Position numbers and translations under genes: made by a program. The notes under the pieces are model-generated. The model worked only from the letters and a program-made list of their open reading frames with translations, did no database searches and had not been told where the DNA came from. DNA of 64,000 nucleotides, taken from contig NZ_JAUZQD010000006.1 in NCBI RefSeq assembly GCF_030709675.1, positions 1 to 64,000 of the forward strand, given 5' to 3'. The DNA is from Symbioplanes lichenis. Its GTDB lineage: Bacteria; Actinomycetota; Actinomycetes; Mycobacteriales; Micromonosporaceae. Shown here piece after piece: positions 43,614 through 52,175 of this stretch (within the stretch, counting starts at the first letter, position 1; each line of letters begins with the position of its first letter).

Positions 43614-43976
43614 TCACTCCCCGGAGCGCACGGCGTGCAGCGCGGCTTCGAGGGTCGGGTCGAGGTACAGCAGCCGGTCCAGGTTGCTGATCTGCAGCGC
43701 GGTCAGCACGATCCCCTGCGCGCACGCCACCCGCAGCACGCCCCCGGACGCGGCGGCCCGCCGGTGCAGCCCCACGATCAGGCTCAGCCCGCTGGAGTCG
43801 CAGAAGGTCACCCGCCCCACGTCGAGGACGATCCGGTCCCGGCCCCGCCCGAGCGCGTCGTCGGCCGCGACCGCCAGAGACTTGACGGTGTCCCGGTCGA
43901 GCTCGCCCGACGCGGTCAGCACGACGATCCGCGCCTCCGCGTCCTCGGTGCGCACCACCAGAATGTCGTCGTTCAC
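43614..43976 (-). CDS. STAS-domain anti-sigma factor antagonist
   Basis: 120 residues from GTG 43976, which overlaps the stop of the phosphatase gene in GTGA. STAS features: VVLTASGELDRDTVKSLAVA, and FCDSSGLSLIVGLHRR with the phosphorylatable Ser61. When unphosphorylated such proteins bind anti-sigma kinases and free a sigma-B-like factor. No kinase or sigma gene is adjacent, so the partners are elsewhere. Confidence 0.92.
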   Translation of the reverse strand: MNDDILVVRTEDAEARIVVLTASGELDRDTVKSLAVAADDALGRGRDRIVLDVGRVTFCDSSGLSLIVGLHRRAAASGGVLRVACAQGIVLTALQISNLDRLLYLDPTLEAALHAVRSGE

Positions 43977-45193
43977 GCGTCGTTCCCCCTGTCCGCCACC
44001 GGTACGGTCCGCGCGGCCGCCGCACCCGACCACTGCACCAGCATCAACGTCGCATCGTCCGCGAGGGCGCTGCCCTGGTGCTCCGCGATCGCGTGCGCCA
44101 GCCGCCGCACCGTCTCGGGCGCCGGCAACCCGGCGTCGGCGTGCCGTTCCACCAGGTCGACCAGGCGCCCCACCCCGAAGCGGTCGCCGCCGGCCGTCCG
44201 CGCCTCGGTCACGCCGTCGGTGTGCAGCAGCAGCCGGTCCCCCGGCTGCAGCATCTCCACGGCGACCTCGGTGGACGTGGCGACCCCCGCGGACGAAGCA
44301 ACACCCAGCGGCAGCCGCACCCCGCCGGTCAGCTCCCGCACCGACCGCCCGCCCCGCAGCACCAGCGGCCGCGGATGCCCCGCGTTGCAATAGCGCAACC
44401 GCCCGCTGTCCACGTCCAGCTCGGCCAGCACCGCCGTCACGAACCGCACGTCGGCGAACTGCTCGGCCAGCGCGGCATCGGCGGCCCGCGCCTGCTCGGC
44501 CAGGTCACCTCCGGCCCGGCGGGTGGCCCGGATCGCGGCCAGAGCGACCGCGCAGGCCAGCCCGGCGGCCAGACCCCGCCCGACCGCGTCCATGATCACC
44601 AGGTACGCCGTCGAGCCGTCCAGCACGTAGTCGAAGCCGTCCCCGCCGACGTCGTAGCAGGGCCGCACCACCGCGCTGATCACCACGCTGTCGCTGCTGG
44701 CGGTCAGCGGGGGCAGCAGCCGCCAGAGCAGCTCGGACGCGGGCGACATGGGCTGCGAGCGCCGGACGACGTCGAGGTGGTCGCTGCGCGGGGTGGTCGT
44801 GGCGATGAGGTGCCCGATCAGGCCCGCGACCAGCTCGCACCGCTCGACCTCGCCGGCGCCGGGGACCCCGGTGAACTCCATGACGCCGATCCGGTCCGTG
44901 GCGTCGACCATGGGGACGTACCAGTGGCCGTCGCCGGCGGGCAGGCTCCGCACCCGGGCAAAGGCCCGGCCCGCGAGCGACGAGTCGATCGGCAGCGGCT
45001 CCGCGGGTTTCGCGCCGGCGGAAGGCAGCTCCCGCAGGGTCACCTGCTCGTAGTCGGCGAGCCAGATCCGGCTGCTCAGCCCGACCGGTTCCAGGGCCGC
45101 GGAGACCTGGGCCGCGAGCCGCTCCGGGCGCCACAGATGCGCGGCCGCGAGGATCTCCCGCAGGGCCGCGAACCAGCGCGAGTCACCGTCCAT
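43973..45193 (-). CDS. SpoIIE/RsbU-type PP2C phosphatase with N-terminal GAF-like domain
   Basis: 406 residues. The N-terminal about 150 residues are a GAF-like sensor (SSLAGRAFARVRSLPAGDGHWYVPMVD). The PP2C domain has the metal Asp residues in RPCYDVGGDGFDYVL and IMDAVGRGLAAGL, followed by FVTAVLAELD, CNAGHPRPLVL, LHTDGVTEART and ALADDATLMLVQW. It dephosphorylates a STAS antagonist, surely the coupled downstream gene, in a partner-switch controlling a stress sigma factor. The protein is soluble. Confidence 0.92.
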   Translation of the reverse strand: MDGDSRWFAALREILAAAHLWRPERLAAQVSAALEPVGLSSRIWLADYEQVTLRELPSAGAKPAEPLPIDSSLAGRAFARVRSLPAGDGHWYVPMVDATDRIGVMEFTGVPGAGEVERCELVAGLIGHLIATTTPRSDHLDVVRRSQPMSPASELLWRLLPPLTASSDSVVISAVVRPCYDVGGDGFDYVLDGSTAYLVIMDAVGRGLAAGLACAVALAAIRATRRAGGDLAEQARAADAALAEQFADVRFVTAVLAELDVDSGRLRYCNAGHPRPLVLRGGRSVRELTGGVRLPLGVASSAGVATSTEVAVEMLQPGDRLLLHTDGVTEARTAGGDRFGVGRLVDLVERHADAGLPAPETVRRLAHAIAEHQGSALADDATLMLVQWSGAAAARTVPVADRGNDA

Positions 45194-45306
45194 GGTCCCA
45201 ACCTAGAGGCCGGGGATCCGCCTGACCCGCCGGGGCCACCGGGACTGCAAATTTCCTGCACGTGCCCGCCCGTTGACCCGGCTCCCGGGCCGTGTGACCG
45301 TGACCG

Positions 45307-45320
45307 GGTAAGCGCTTTCC
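45307..45320 (+). promoter_or_regulatory. LacI-type operator candidate before the pectate lyase
   Basis: GGTAAGCGCTTTCC lies 24 nt upstream of the pectate lyase start and matches GGTAAGCGCTTGCC at 40381 in 13 of 14 positions. A common sugar-responsive repressor or activator for both polymer-degrading units is inferred. Confidence 0.6.
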
Positions 45321-45343
45321 CCCGCCCCCGGAGGCCTCCCGCC

Positions 45344-46651
45344 GTGCCCTCGAGCCTGTTGACCGCCGCCCTCGCCGCCGTCCTGACCCTGCCCGCCGGG
45401 GTCGCCACCGCTGCCCCCGCCGTTCCTGCCGTGGCCCGGGACGTCCTTCCGCCGGGTGACGGATGGGCGTCGGCGGGCCCGGGGACGACCGGCGGCGCGG
45501 CCGCGGACGACGCCCACGTCAGCGTGGTCCGCACCCGGGCCGAGCTGCTGGCCGCTCTCGGCGACGGCACCGGCGCCACGCCCCGGATCGTGGTCGTCGC
45601 GGGCCGCATCGACATGAGCGCCGACGCGTCGGGCCGGCCGCTCGACTGCGCCGCGTACGCCGATCCCGAGTACGACCTGGCCGCCTTCCTGGCCGCGTAC
45701 GATCCCGCGGTCTGGGGCCGGACGGCCAAGCCCAGCGGCCCCCTCGAGGACGCCCGGGCCCGCTCGGCGCGTGTCCAGGGCGCCCAGATCCGCATCCCGG
45801 TCGGCAGCAACACCACCCTGATCGGGGCCCGGGGCGCCCGGATCGACCACGGCAGCCTCACCCTGACCAATGTGAGCAACGTGATCGTGCGCGGCATCGA
45901 GTTCACCGACGCGGCCGACTGCTTCCCGGCCTGGGACCCGACCGACGGCGCCGAGGGCAACTGGAACTCCCTCTACGACCTCGTCTCGCTCAGCGGCGCC
46001 ACGAACGTGTGGCTCGACCACAACACGTTCAGCGACGGCAACAACCACGACGCCGATCAGCCGCTCCACTTCGGCCGGCCCTACCAGGTGCACGACGGCG
46101 CCACCGACTTCATCCGGGGCTCCGACCTGATCACGGTGTCGTGGAACGACTACTACGACCACGACAAGACGATGCTGATCGGCTCGACCGACACCCCGGG
46201 CGTCGACGTGGGCAAGCTGCGGGTGACCATCCACCACAACCGCTTCGGCAACGTGATCCAGCGGGCGCCCCGGGTGCGCTTCGGGCAGGTCGACGTCTAC
46301 GACAACTACTACACGGCCACCGACGAGGAGTATCAGTACTCCTTCGGGGTGGGCGTGCAGTCGGCGATCTACGCGGAGAACAACTACTTCGTCCGCAGCG
46401 CCGATCTGCCGGTCGCCGACATCGTCAAGGACTGGAAGGGCACGCGCATCACGACCAAGGGCACCCTCGTCCGTACGGGCAGCGGGCCCGCCGTCCCCGT
46501 GGATCCGGTCGCGGCCCACAACGCGGCCTACGACCCGGACCTGGATCCCGACGCCGGCTGGGTGCCGACCTTGCGGACCGGAGTGGATCCGACCGTCGCG
46601 GTGCCGGTCGTGGTCGCCGCGGGCGTGGGAGCCCGGCGCCTGCCGAGGTGA
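45344..46651 (+). CDS. Pectate lyase family 1 (PL1), secreted
   Basis: 435 residues from GTG 45344 with GGAGG upstream. The signal peptide is PSSLLTAALAAVLTLPAGVATA. PL1 parallel-beta-helix motifs: NVWLDHNTFSDGNNHDADQP (Ca-binding Asp), YYDHDKTMLIGSTD, VTIHHNRFGNVIQRAPRVRFG with the catalytic Arg, then VDVYDNYY. It cleaves polygalacturonate by beta-elimination outside the cell. The C-terminal VAVPVVVAAGVGARRLPR forms a short hydrophobic-basic tail, possibly a weak anchor. Preceded by the GGTAAGCGCTT motif and followed by a hairpin. Confidence 0.92.
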   Translation: MPSSLLTAALAAVLTLPAGVATAAPAVPAVARDVLPPGDGWASAGPGTTGGAAADDAHVSVVRTRAELLAALGDGTGATPRIVVVAGRIDMSADASGRPLDCAAYADPEYDLAAFLAAYDPAVWGRTAKPSGPLEDARARSARVQGAQIRIPVGSNTTLIGARGARIDHGSLTLTNVSNVIVRGIEFTDAADCFPAWDPTDGAEGNWNSLYDLVSLSGATNVWLDHNTFSDGNNHDADQPLHFGRPYQVHDGATDFIRGSDLITVSWNDYYDHDKTMLIGSTDTPGVDVGKLRVTIHHNRFGNVIQRAPRVRFGQVDVYDNYYTATDEEYQYSFGVGVQSAIYAENNYFVRSADLPVADIVKDWKGTRITTKGTLVRTGSGPAVPVDPVAAHNAAYDPDLDPDAGWVPTLRTGVDPTVAVPVVVAAGVGARRLPR

Positions 46652-46682
46652 ATAACCTTCTCCCCTCCCGGGTACGCACGCA

Positions 46683-46710
46683 CGGCGCACCGACAACCCC
46701 CGGTGCGCCG
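46683..46710 (+). terminator. Hairpin between pectate lyase and metallopeptidase genes
   Basis: CGGCGCACCG (46683-46692) and CGGTGCGCCG (46701-46710) form a 10-bp perfect stem with an 8-nt loop, 31 nt after the pectate lyase stop and 14 nt before the next GTG start. Confidence 0.65.
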
Positions 46711-46724
46711 GAAGGGGAACACTC

Positions 46725-48029
46725 GTGCGTGCGTACCGGATCCTGGCCTCTGCCCTGCTCGTGGCCCTGACCAGCGGTTGCGTGGTCGTCTGGGGCGAGG
46801 ACGGAGGCTCGTCGCAACGGCCGGCGCCGACCGGCGGCAAGGACGTGGTGACCCCGGCGCTCAAGGACGTCGAGCGCTTCTGGCAGGGCAAGTTCCCGGC
46901 GCTGGCCGACGGCAAGCAGTTCCAGCCGGTCCAGGGCGGCTTCCACCCGTACACCAAGCAGGATCCACCCCCCGCCTGCGGTGACCAGCCGGGCGAGTAC
47001 CAGCCCAACGCGTTCTACTGCCCGGCCGGGGACTTCATCGCGTGGGACGCCCAGGTGCTGATCCCGCAGCTGCAGAGCCAGTTCGGCGACCTGCTCGCCG
47101 GGGTCGTCATGGCCCACGAGTACGGGCACGCGATCCAGACCCGGCTGGGCCGCACCGACGATCCGACGGTCGTCCTCGAGCAGCAGGCCGACTGTTACGC
47201 CGGAGCGTGGACGGCCGACGTGCTGGCCGGGAACTCGACGGCGTTCAAGGACGTCACGCCCGAGCAGCTCGACAACACCGTCGCCGGGTTGCTGCTGCTC
47301 CGCGACCAGCCGGGCACCTCGGCGGCGGCGGAGGGCGCGCACGGCAACGCGTTCGACCGGGTGCGCGCCTTCCAGGACGGCGTGGAGGACGGCGTCGCCA
47401 CGTGCGCGGGCTACGACGCGAACAACCTGCCGGTCACCGAGGTGCCGTTCCGGACCCGTGACGACGCGGCCAGCGGCGGCGACCTCGAGTACTCCGAAGC
47501 GGTCAACTCGCTCGCGCAGGACGCCCAGACGTACTGGACCAGCACCTACCCCGATCTCACCGGGCAACCGTGGCAGCAGCTGCGGGTGACGGCCTTCGAG
47601 GGCGACGCGCCCGCCTGCCAGTCCCCCGACGAGGCGGCCCCGAACCGGGCGTTCTACTGCCCGGACGGCGACTTCGCGGCCTTCGACAACGAGGAGCTCG
47701 GCCCGCAGCTCTACCGGCAGATCGGCGACAACGCGATCGGCATGCTGATCGGCGACCTGTTCGCCCGGGCCGTCCAGGACCGGCGCGGCGTCTCCACCCG
47801 CGACCGGGCCGGGCAGCTGGCCGTCGACTGCCTGGCCGGCTCGTGGACGTCGAGCATCCTGACCCGCGACCCGTCGGACGGGCTGACGCTCTCGCCGGGC
47901 GACCTGGACGAGGCCGTGACCGCGCTGCTGGCCTTCGGCCGGGCGGGCGACGGGTCCGGGACGACGGCCTTCGACCGCATCGCCGCCTATCGCGACGGTG
48001 TCCTGGAGGGCCTCACCGCCTGCCAGTGA
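46725..48029 (+). CDS. Lipoprotein zinc metallopeptidase (YpfJ-like) with a second, inactive copy
   Basis: 434 residues from GTG 46725 with GGAAGGGGA. The lipobox LTSGC (Cys19) predicts a lipoprotein. The first domain has NAFYCPAGDFIAWDAQ and the zinc site VVMAHEYGHAIQTR (His131, His135) plus EQQADCYAGAWTADV. From about residue 250 a second copy follows: YWTSTYPDL, NRAFYCPDGDFAAFDNEELGPQL, then IGDLFARAVQDR where HEYGH should be, and LAVDCLAGSWTSSI. The second copy thus lost its zinc ligands. The substrate is unknown. Confidence 0.88.
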   Translation: MRAYRILASALLVALTSGCVVVWGEDGGSSQRPAPTGGKDVVTPALKDVERFWQGKFPALADGKQFQPVQGGFHPYTKQDPPPACGDQPGEYQPNAFYCPAGDFIAWDAQVLIPQLQSQFGDLLAGVVMAHEYGHAIQTRLGRTDDPTVVLEQQADCYAGAWTADVLAGNSTAFKDVTPEQLDNTVAGLLLLRDQPGTSAAAEGAHGNAFDRVRAFQDGVEDGVATCAGYDANNLPVTEVPFRTRDDAASGGDLEYSEAVNSLAQDAQTYWTSTYPDLTGQPWQQLRVTAFEGDAPACQSPDEAAPNRAFYCPDGDFAAFDNEELGPQLYRQIGDNAIGMLIGDLFARAVQDRRGVSTRDRAGQLAVDCLAGSWTSSILTRDPSDGLTLSPGDLDEAVTALLAFGRAGDGSGTTAFDRIAAYRDGVLEGLTACQ

Positions 48030-48052
48030 TCCCGTCACTGTAGGCCGCGCGC

Positions 48053-48091
48053 CGGTGGCCGGGGCGATTATCGGTGAAGCTCCGGCCACCG
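48053..48091 (+). terminator. Hairpin after the metallopeptidase gene
   Basis: CGGTGGCCGG (48053-48062) pairs with CCGGCCACCG (48082-48091), a 10-bp stem with a 19-nt loop, 24 nt beyond the stop. Confidence 0.55.
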
Positions 48092-48138
48092 CGACGGGGA
48101 TGGGATAGACCGGTTCCCGGACACCCACGGGGATCGGA

Positions 48139-49650
48139 GTGAGCGTGAAACGCAGGACAGTGCTGACCGGCCTGGCCGCGGCGGCCGGCGCGGCGGCGGG
48201 GCTCGGCCTCCCGGCGACAGCCCGCGCGGCCGGCCCGGCCCCCTTCGACCTCGACGCGTACGAGGTCCGCGAGACGACCGTCGCGGGTGACCGGGTCGTG
48301 CGGTACCACTTCTGGCGGGCCGTCCCGTACGTGGCCTCCCCGGTCGACGTCGTCCACCAGAGCCTGAACATCAGCGTGCCGGTCAAGATCGACGGCCGGG
48401 CCGTGGACGCGAAGCAGGCGCCCATCCTGCTCGCCAACGCCGTCGCCGGCTACCTCCCCTCCTCGGTCGCCGACGCCACCGGCATCGGCGGCGGCGCCAC
48501 GAGCACCCCGCCGGCCGACCCCGACGAGGTTCCCGAGCCCGAGCCCGAGCCGGACCAGCCGGGCGAGGCGGGACCGGCCGAGCTCGCCCTCGCCGCGGGC
48601 TACGTCGTCGTGGAGGCCGGCGTCCGCGGCCGCACCCTCGTGGACGACGCCGGCACTTTTTACGGCACGGCGCCGGCCGCGATCGTCGACCTCAAGGCGG
48701 CAGTGCGGTACCTGCGCGCGAACAAGGGCCGCGTCCCCGGCGACACCGACAAGATCGTCGCCACCGGGGTGAGCGCGGGCGGCGCCCTGGCGGCCCTGCT
48801 CGCGGCGTCCGGGGACAGCCCGCTCTACGAGCCGTACCTGCGCCGGCTGGGCGCCGCCCCGGCGAGCGACGCGGTGTTCGCGGCCGGGGCCTGGTCGCCG
48901 GTGACCGATCTCGAGCACGCGGATCTCGCGTACGAGTGGTGCTGGGGTGACCTGCCCACCGAGACCGGCGAGACGGTCGATCCCGACATCACTCAGGACC
49001 TGCGCATGGGCTTCGCCGACTATCTGTCGGAGCTGGGCCTGCAGGGGCGGGACGGCTTCGGGCCGCTGACCGCCGCCACCTACGACGACTATCTGCTGCG
49101 CGCCTATCTGCGCCCGGCCGCGACCGCGTACGTGAACGCCCTGCCCGAGGGCGACCGGCCGGCCGCCCTCGACGCGAGCCCGCTGCTCGCCGATCCGGCG
49201 TTCACCTGGTCCGCCTTCCAGCAGCACGTGGGCTCGCGGCGGAAGGGCGCGCCCGCTTTCGACGCGCTCGACCTGTCCACACCCGAGAACAACCTCTTCG
49301 GTACGGGCACCATCCCCGCGCGCCACTTCACCACCTACAGCCTGCGCCGCGCGACCGCCAACGAGTACGCCCGCCTGGACGCCGACGTGGACGCCAAGCT
49401 GGCCCTCATGAACCCGATGCCGTTCCTCACCGCCCGCCACCCCGCCCGCGCCCGCCACTGGTGGCTCCGCACCGGCACCCGGGACACGGAGACCTCGCTG
49501 ACCACCCTGACCAGCCTCGCGACCGCCGCCGAGAACGCCGGGGACGACGTGGACGCCGAGCTCGTCTGGGACGCGGGCCACGGCGCCGGCGCGGACGCCC
49601 CGGCCTTCCTCGACTGGATGGCGGGCATCACCGGCCACCCGCTGCGCTGA
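48139..49650 (+). CDS. Subtype-B tannase-like alpha/beta hydrolase, Tat-exported
   Basis: 503 residues. The Tat signal VKRRTVLTGLAAAAGAAAGLGL ends near ATARA. The hydrolase core has GYVVVEAGVRGRTL (oxyanion strand), the nucleophile elbow ATGVSAGGALAALL with Ser212, and the late DAGHGAGADAPAFLDWM carrying His. An acidic EPEPEPEPDQP loop (about 133-143) is an insertion. The arrangement resembles subtype-B tannases/feruloyl-type esterases, which release gallic or phenolic acids from plant esters; the activity is inferred. It is convergent with the phosphoketolase gene (5 bp apart). Confidence 0.8.
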   Translation: MSVKRRTVLTGLAAAAGAAAGLGLPATARAAGPAPFDLDAYEVRETTVAGDRVVRYHFWRAVPYVASPVDVVHQSLNISVPVKIDGRAVDAKQAPILLANAVAGYLPSSVADATGIGGGATSTPPADPDEVPEPEPEPDQPGEAGPAELALAAGYVVVEAGVRGRTLVDDAGTFYGTAPAAIVDLKAAVRYLRANKGRVPGDTDKIVATGVSAGGALAALLAASGDSPLYEPYLRRLGAAPASDAVFAAGAWSPVTDLEHADLAYEWCWGDLPTETGETVDPDITQDLRMGFADYLSELGLQGRDGFGPLTAATYDDYLLRAYLRPAATAYVNALPEGDRPAALDASPLLADPAFTWSAFQQHVGSRRKGAPAFDALDLSTPENNLFGTGTIPARHFTTYSLRRATANEYARLDADVDAKLALMNPMPFLTARHPARARHWWLRTGTRDTETSLTTLTSLATAAENAGDDVDAELVWDAGHGAGADAPAFLDWMAGITGHPLR

Positions 49651-49655
49651 CCGTC

Positions 49656-52043
49656 CTACTCGGCCCAGTCGCCGAGGGTCCAGTCGCGCACCTCCGGCAT
49701 GTCCTCGAGGTGCTCGACGACGTACGTCTCGTGCCGCGCGAGCTGGGCCTCGCACCACGCCTTGAGCTCGGTCGCGCCGCGGGGCAGCCGCTTGGCGTTG
49801 TTGATCGCGTCCATGACCAGGTGATAGCGGGACGCCTTGTTGCGCACGGTCATGTCGAACGGCGTCGTGGTGGTGCCCTGCTCGATGAAGCCGCGCACGC
49901 GGAAGCGGTCGGCGTCGGGGCGCCCGTGGACGAGCTGGTGGATCGCCCCCGGGTAGCCGTGGAAGGAGAACACGACGTCGACCGTGTCGGTGAAGAGCTC
50001 GGTGAACATCGTGGAGCTCATGCCGTGCGGGTGGTCCTTCGGGCGTACGAGGGTCATGAGGTCGACCACGTTGACGACCCGGACCCGCAGGCCGGGCAGC
50101 TTGTCCCGCAGGATCCGGGCCGCCGCGACCGTCTCCATCGTCACGACGTCGCCCGCGCAGGCCAGCACGATGTCGGGGTCGCTGGTGCCGTCGTCGGTGC
50201 CCGCCCAGTCCCAGATCCCGGCGCCGCGCGCGCAGTGCTCGACAGCCTCGTCCATCGTCAGCCACTGCAGCTGCGGCTGCTTGTCGATGACGATCAGATT
50301 GAGGTACGAGCGGGACCGGAAGCAGTGGTCGGCCACCGACAGCAGCGTGTTCGCGTCCGGCGGCAGGTAGACGCGGGCCACGTCGCCGCGCTGGGTGAGC
50401 GCGACCTGGATGAGCCCCGGCCCCTGGTGCGAGAAGCCGTTGTGGTCGTTGCGCCACGCCGTGGAGGTGAGCAGGATGTTGAGGCTGGGCACCTTGGCCC
50501 GCCACGGCAGGCGCGCTGCCTCCTGCAGCCACTTGCCGTGCTGCACGGTCTGTGAGGCGCTGACCATGGCGAAGGCCTCGTAGGTGGCGAACATGCCGTG
50601 CCGGCCGGTCAGCGTGTAGCCCTCCAGCCAGCCGTGACAGTTGTGCTCGCTCAGCACCTCCATGACCCGTCCGTCGCGGCCGATCCGCACGTCGGCGTCC
50701 TCGACCCGCTCCATGAAGCCGCGGTCGGAAGCCTCGAAGACCGCGCCCAGCCGGTTGCTGTTCGTCTCGTCGGGGCAGAACAGCCGGAACGTGTCCGGGT
50801 TGCGCCGGTAGATGTCGCGCATGAACTCGCCGAGCCGCCGGGTGCTCTCCGCGCGCTCCTCGGCCGGGCTCTTGACCTCGACCGCGTAGTCCCGGAAGTC
50901 CGGCAGGTCGAGATCGCGGGTCAGCCGGCCGCCGTTGGCGTGCGGGCTGGCGCTCATCCGCAGGTCGCCCTCGGGAGCGGCGGTGACGATCGGCTCGACG
51001 GGCCGTCCCGCCGCGTCGAAGAGTTCCTCCGGGCGATAGGACCGCAGCCACTTCTCCAGGATCGCCAGGTGCTCCGGGTTGTCCCGCACCCCCGACAGCG
51101 GCACCTGATGCGAGCGCCACGTGCCCGTCACTTGGACGCCGTCGACCTCGTCGGGACCGGTCCAGCCCTTGGGCGAGCGCAGGACGATCAAGGGCCATTG
51201 CGGGCGTACGCCGTCCCAGTCGCCGTTGCGTGCGGTGTCCTGGATCGCGCGGATCCTGTTCCACGCCCGGGCCAGGGCCTCGGCGAAGCGATGATGCATC
51301 CCGGGCAGGTCCGCGCCCCCGACCTCGATGACGTCGTAGCCGTGGCCGCGCAGGAGGGCGCGTACCTCCTCGGGATCCTTGCGGGCCAGCACGGTCGGGC
51401 CGGCGATCTTCGCCCCGTTGAGGTGCAGGATCGGCAGCACGGCGCCGTCGCGGGCCGGATTGAGGAAGGAGACACCCTTCCACGAGCCCTCCAGCGGCCC
51501 GGTCTCGGCCTCGCCGTCGCCGACGACCGCGATCGCGAGCAGATCCGGGTTGTCCATGACGGCCCCGAACGCGTGCACGAGCACATAACCCAGCTCACCG
51601 CCCTCGTGAATCGATCCGGGCGTGGTGACGGACACGTGGCTCGGAATGCCGCCGGGCGCGGAGAACTGCCGGAACAGCGTCGTGAGCCCGGCCTCGTCCT
51701 GCCCGACGTGCGGGTAGACCTCGGAGTACGTACCCTCCAGATAGCCGGCGGCGACGAGCGCGGGCCCGCCGTGACCGGGCCCGGCCAGATAGATCGCCTG
51801 CTGCCCGGTCTCCCGGATCAGCCGCGACACGTGCGCATAGACGAAGGCCAGCCCCGGGCTGGTCCCCCAGTGCCCGAGCAGCCGCGGCTTGATGTCCCCG
51901 GCCGTCAGCGGCCGCCGGAGCAGGGCATTGTCCCGCAGATAGATCTGCCCGATCGTCAGATAATTGGCGGCGCGCCACCAGGTGTCCAGCTGCGCGACCT
52001 CCGCCTCGTCCAGCGTGGTCCTCATCTGCGTGTCGACGGTCAC
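49656..52043 (-). CDS. Phosphoketolase (xylulose-5-P/fructose-6-P)
   Basis: 795 residues from GTG 52043 with GAGGGG upstream; the full family length. TPP-binding and active-site segments: GHWGTSPGLAFVYAHV, YLAGPGHGGPALV, GDGEAETGPLEGSW, the SEHNCHGWLEGYTLTGRHG region and HQGPGL. It splits xylulose 5-phosphate or fructose 6-phosphate with phosphate into acetyl-phosphate plus an aldose phosphate, a cytoplasmic carbon-conserving bypass. No acetate kinase or phosphotransacetylase is adjacent. Isolated between convergent tannase and the Roco gene. Confidence 0.95.
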   Translation of the reverse strand: MTVDTQMRTTLDEAEVAQLDTWWRAANYLTIGQIYLRDNALLRRPLTAGDIKPRLLGHWGTSPGLAFVYAHVSRLIRETGQQAIYLAGPGHGGPALVAAGYLEGTYSEVYPHVGQDEAGLTTLFRQFSAPGGIPSHVSVTTPGSIHEGGELGYVLVHAFGAVMDNPDLLAIAVVGDGEAETGPLEGSWKGVSFLNPARDGAVLPILHLNGAKIAGPTVLARKDPEEVRALLRGHGYDVIEVGGADLPGMHHRFAEALARAWNRIRAIQDTARNGDWDGVRPQWPLIVLRSPKGWTGPDEVDGVQVTGTWRSHQVPLSGVRDNPEHLAILEKWLRSYRPEELFDAAGRPVEPIVTAAPEGDLRMSASPHANGGRLTRDLDLPDFRDYAVEVKSPAEERAESTRRLGEFMRDIYRRNPDTFRLFCPDETNSNRLGAVFEASDRGFMERVEDADVRIGRDGRVMEVLSEHNCHGWLEGYTLTGRHGMFATYEAFAMVSASQTVQHGKWLQEAARLPWRAKVPSLNILLTSTAWRNDHNGFSHQGPGLIQVALTQRGDVARVYLPPDANTLLSVADHCFRSRSYLNLIVIDKQPQLQWLTMDEAVEHCARGAGIWDWAGTDDGTSDPDIVLACAGDVVTMETVAAARILRDKLPGLRVRVVNVVDLMTLVRPKDHPHGMSSTMFTELFTDTVDVVFSFHGYPGAIHQLVHGRPDADRFRVRGFIEQGTTTTPFDMTVRNKASRYHLVMDAINNAKRLPRGATELKAWCEAQLARHETYVVEHLEDMPEVRDWTLGDWAE

Positions 52044-52175
52044 GGTCGGTCCCCTCGGCTCTCGGGTGGGTCCCCCCGACCGTACGGGCCCGGGCCCGTC
52101 CGGGGCAGGGACCAAAGTCCCCCGTCAGTTACACCGCCATCCCAATGGCCATCGAGGGTGTGACCGCTTGAACTG

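Noticed and set aside
48013..51483. Minus-strand open frame of 1156 codons
   Set aside because: It runs out of phase through the phosphoketolase gene and antisense to the tannase-like gene; Arg/Gly-rich shadow.
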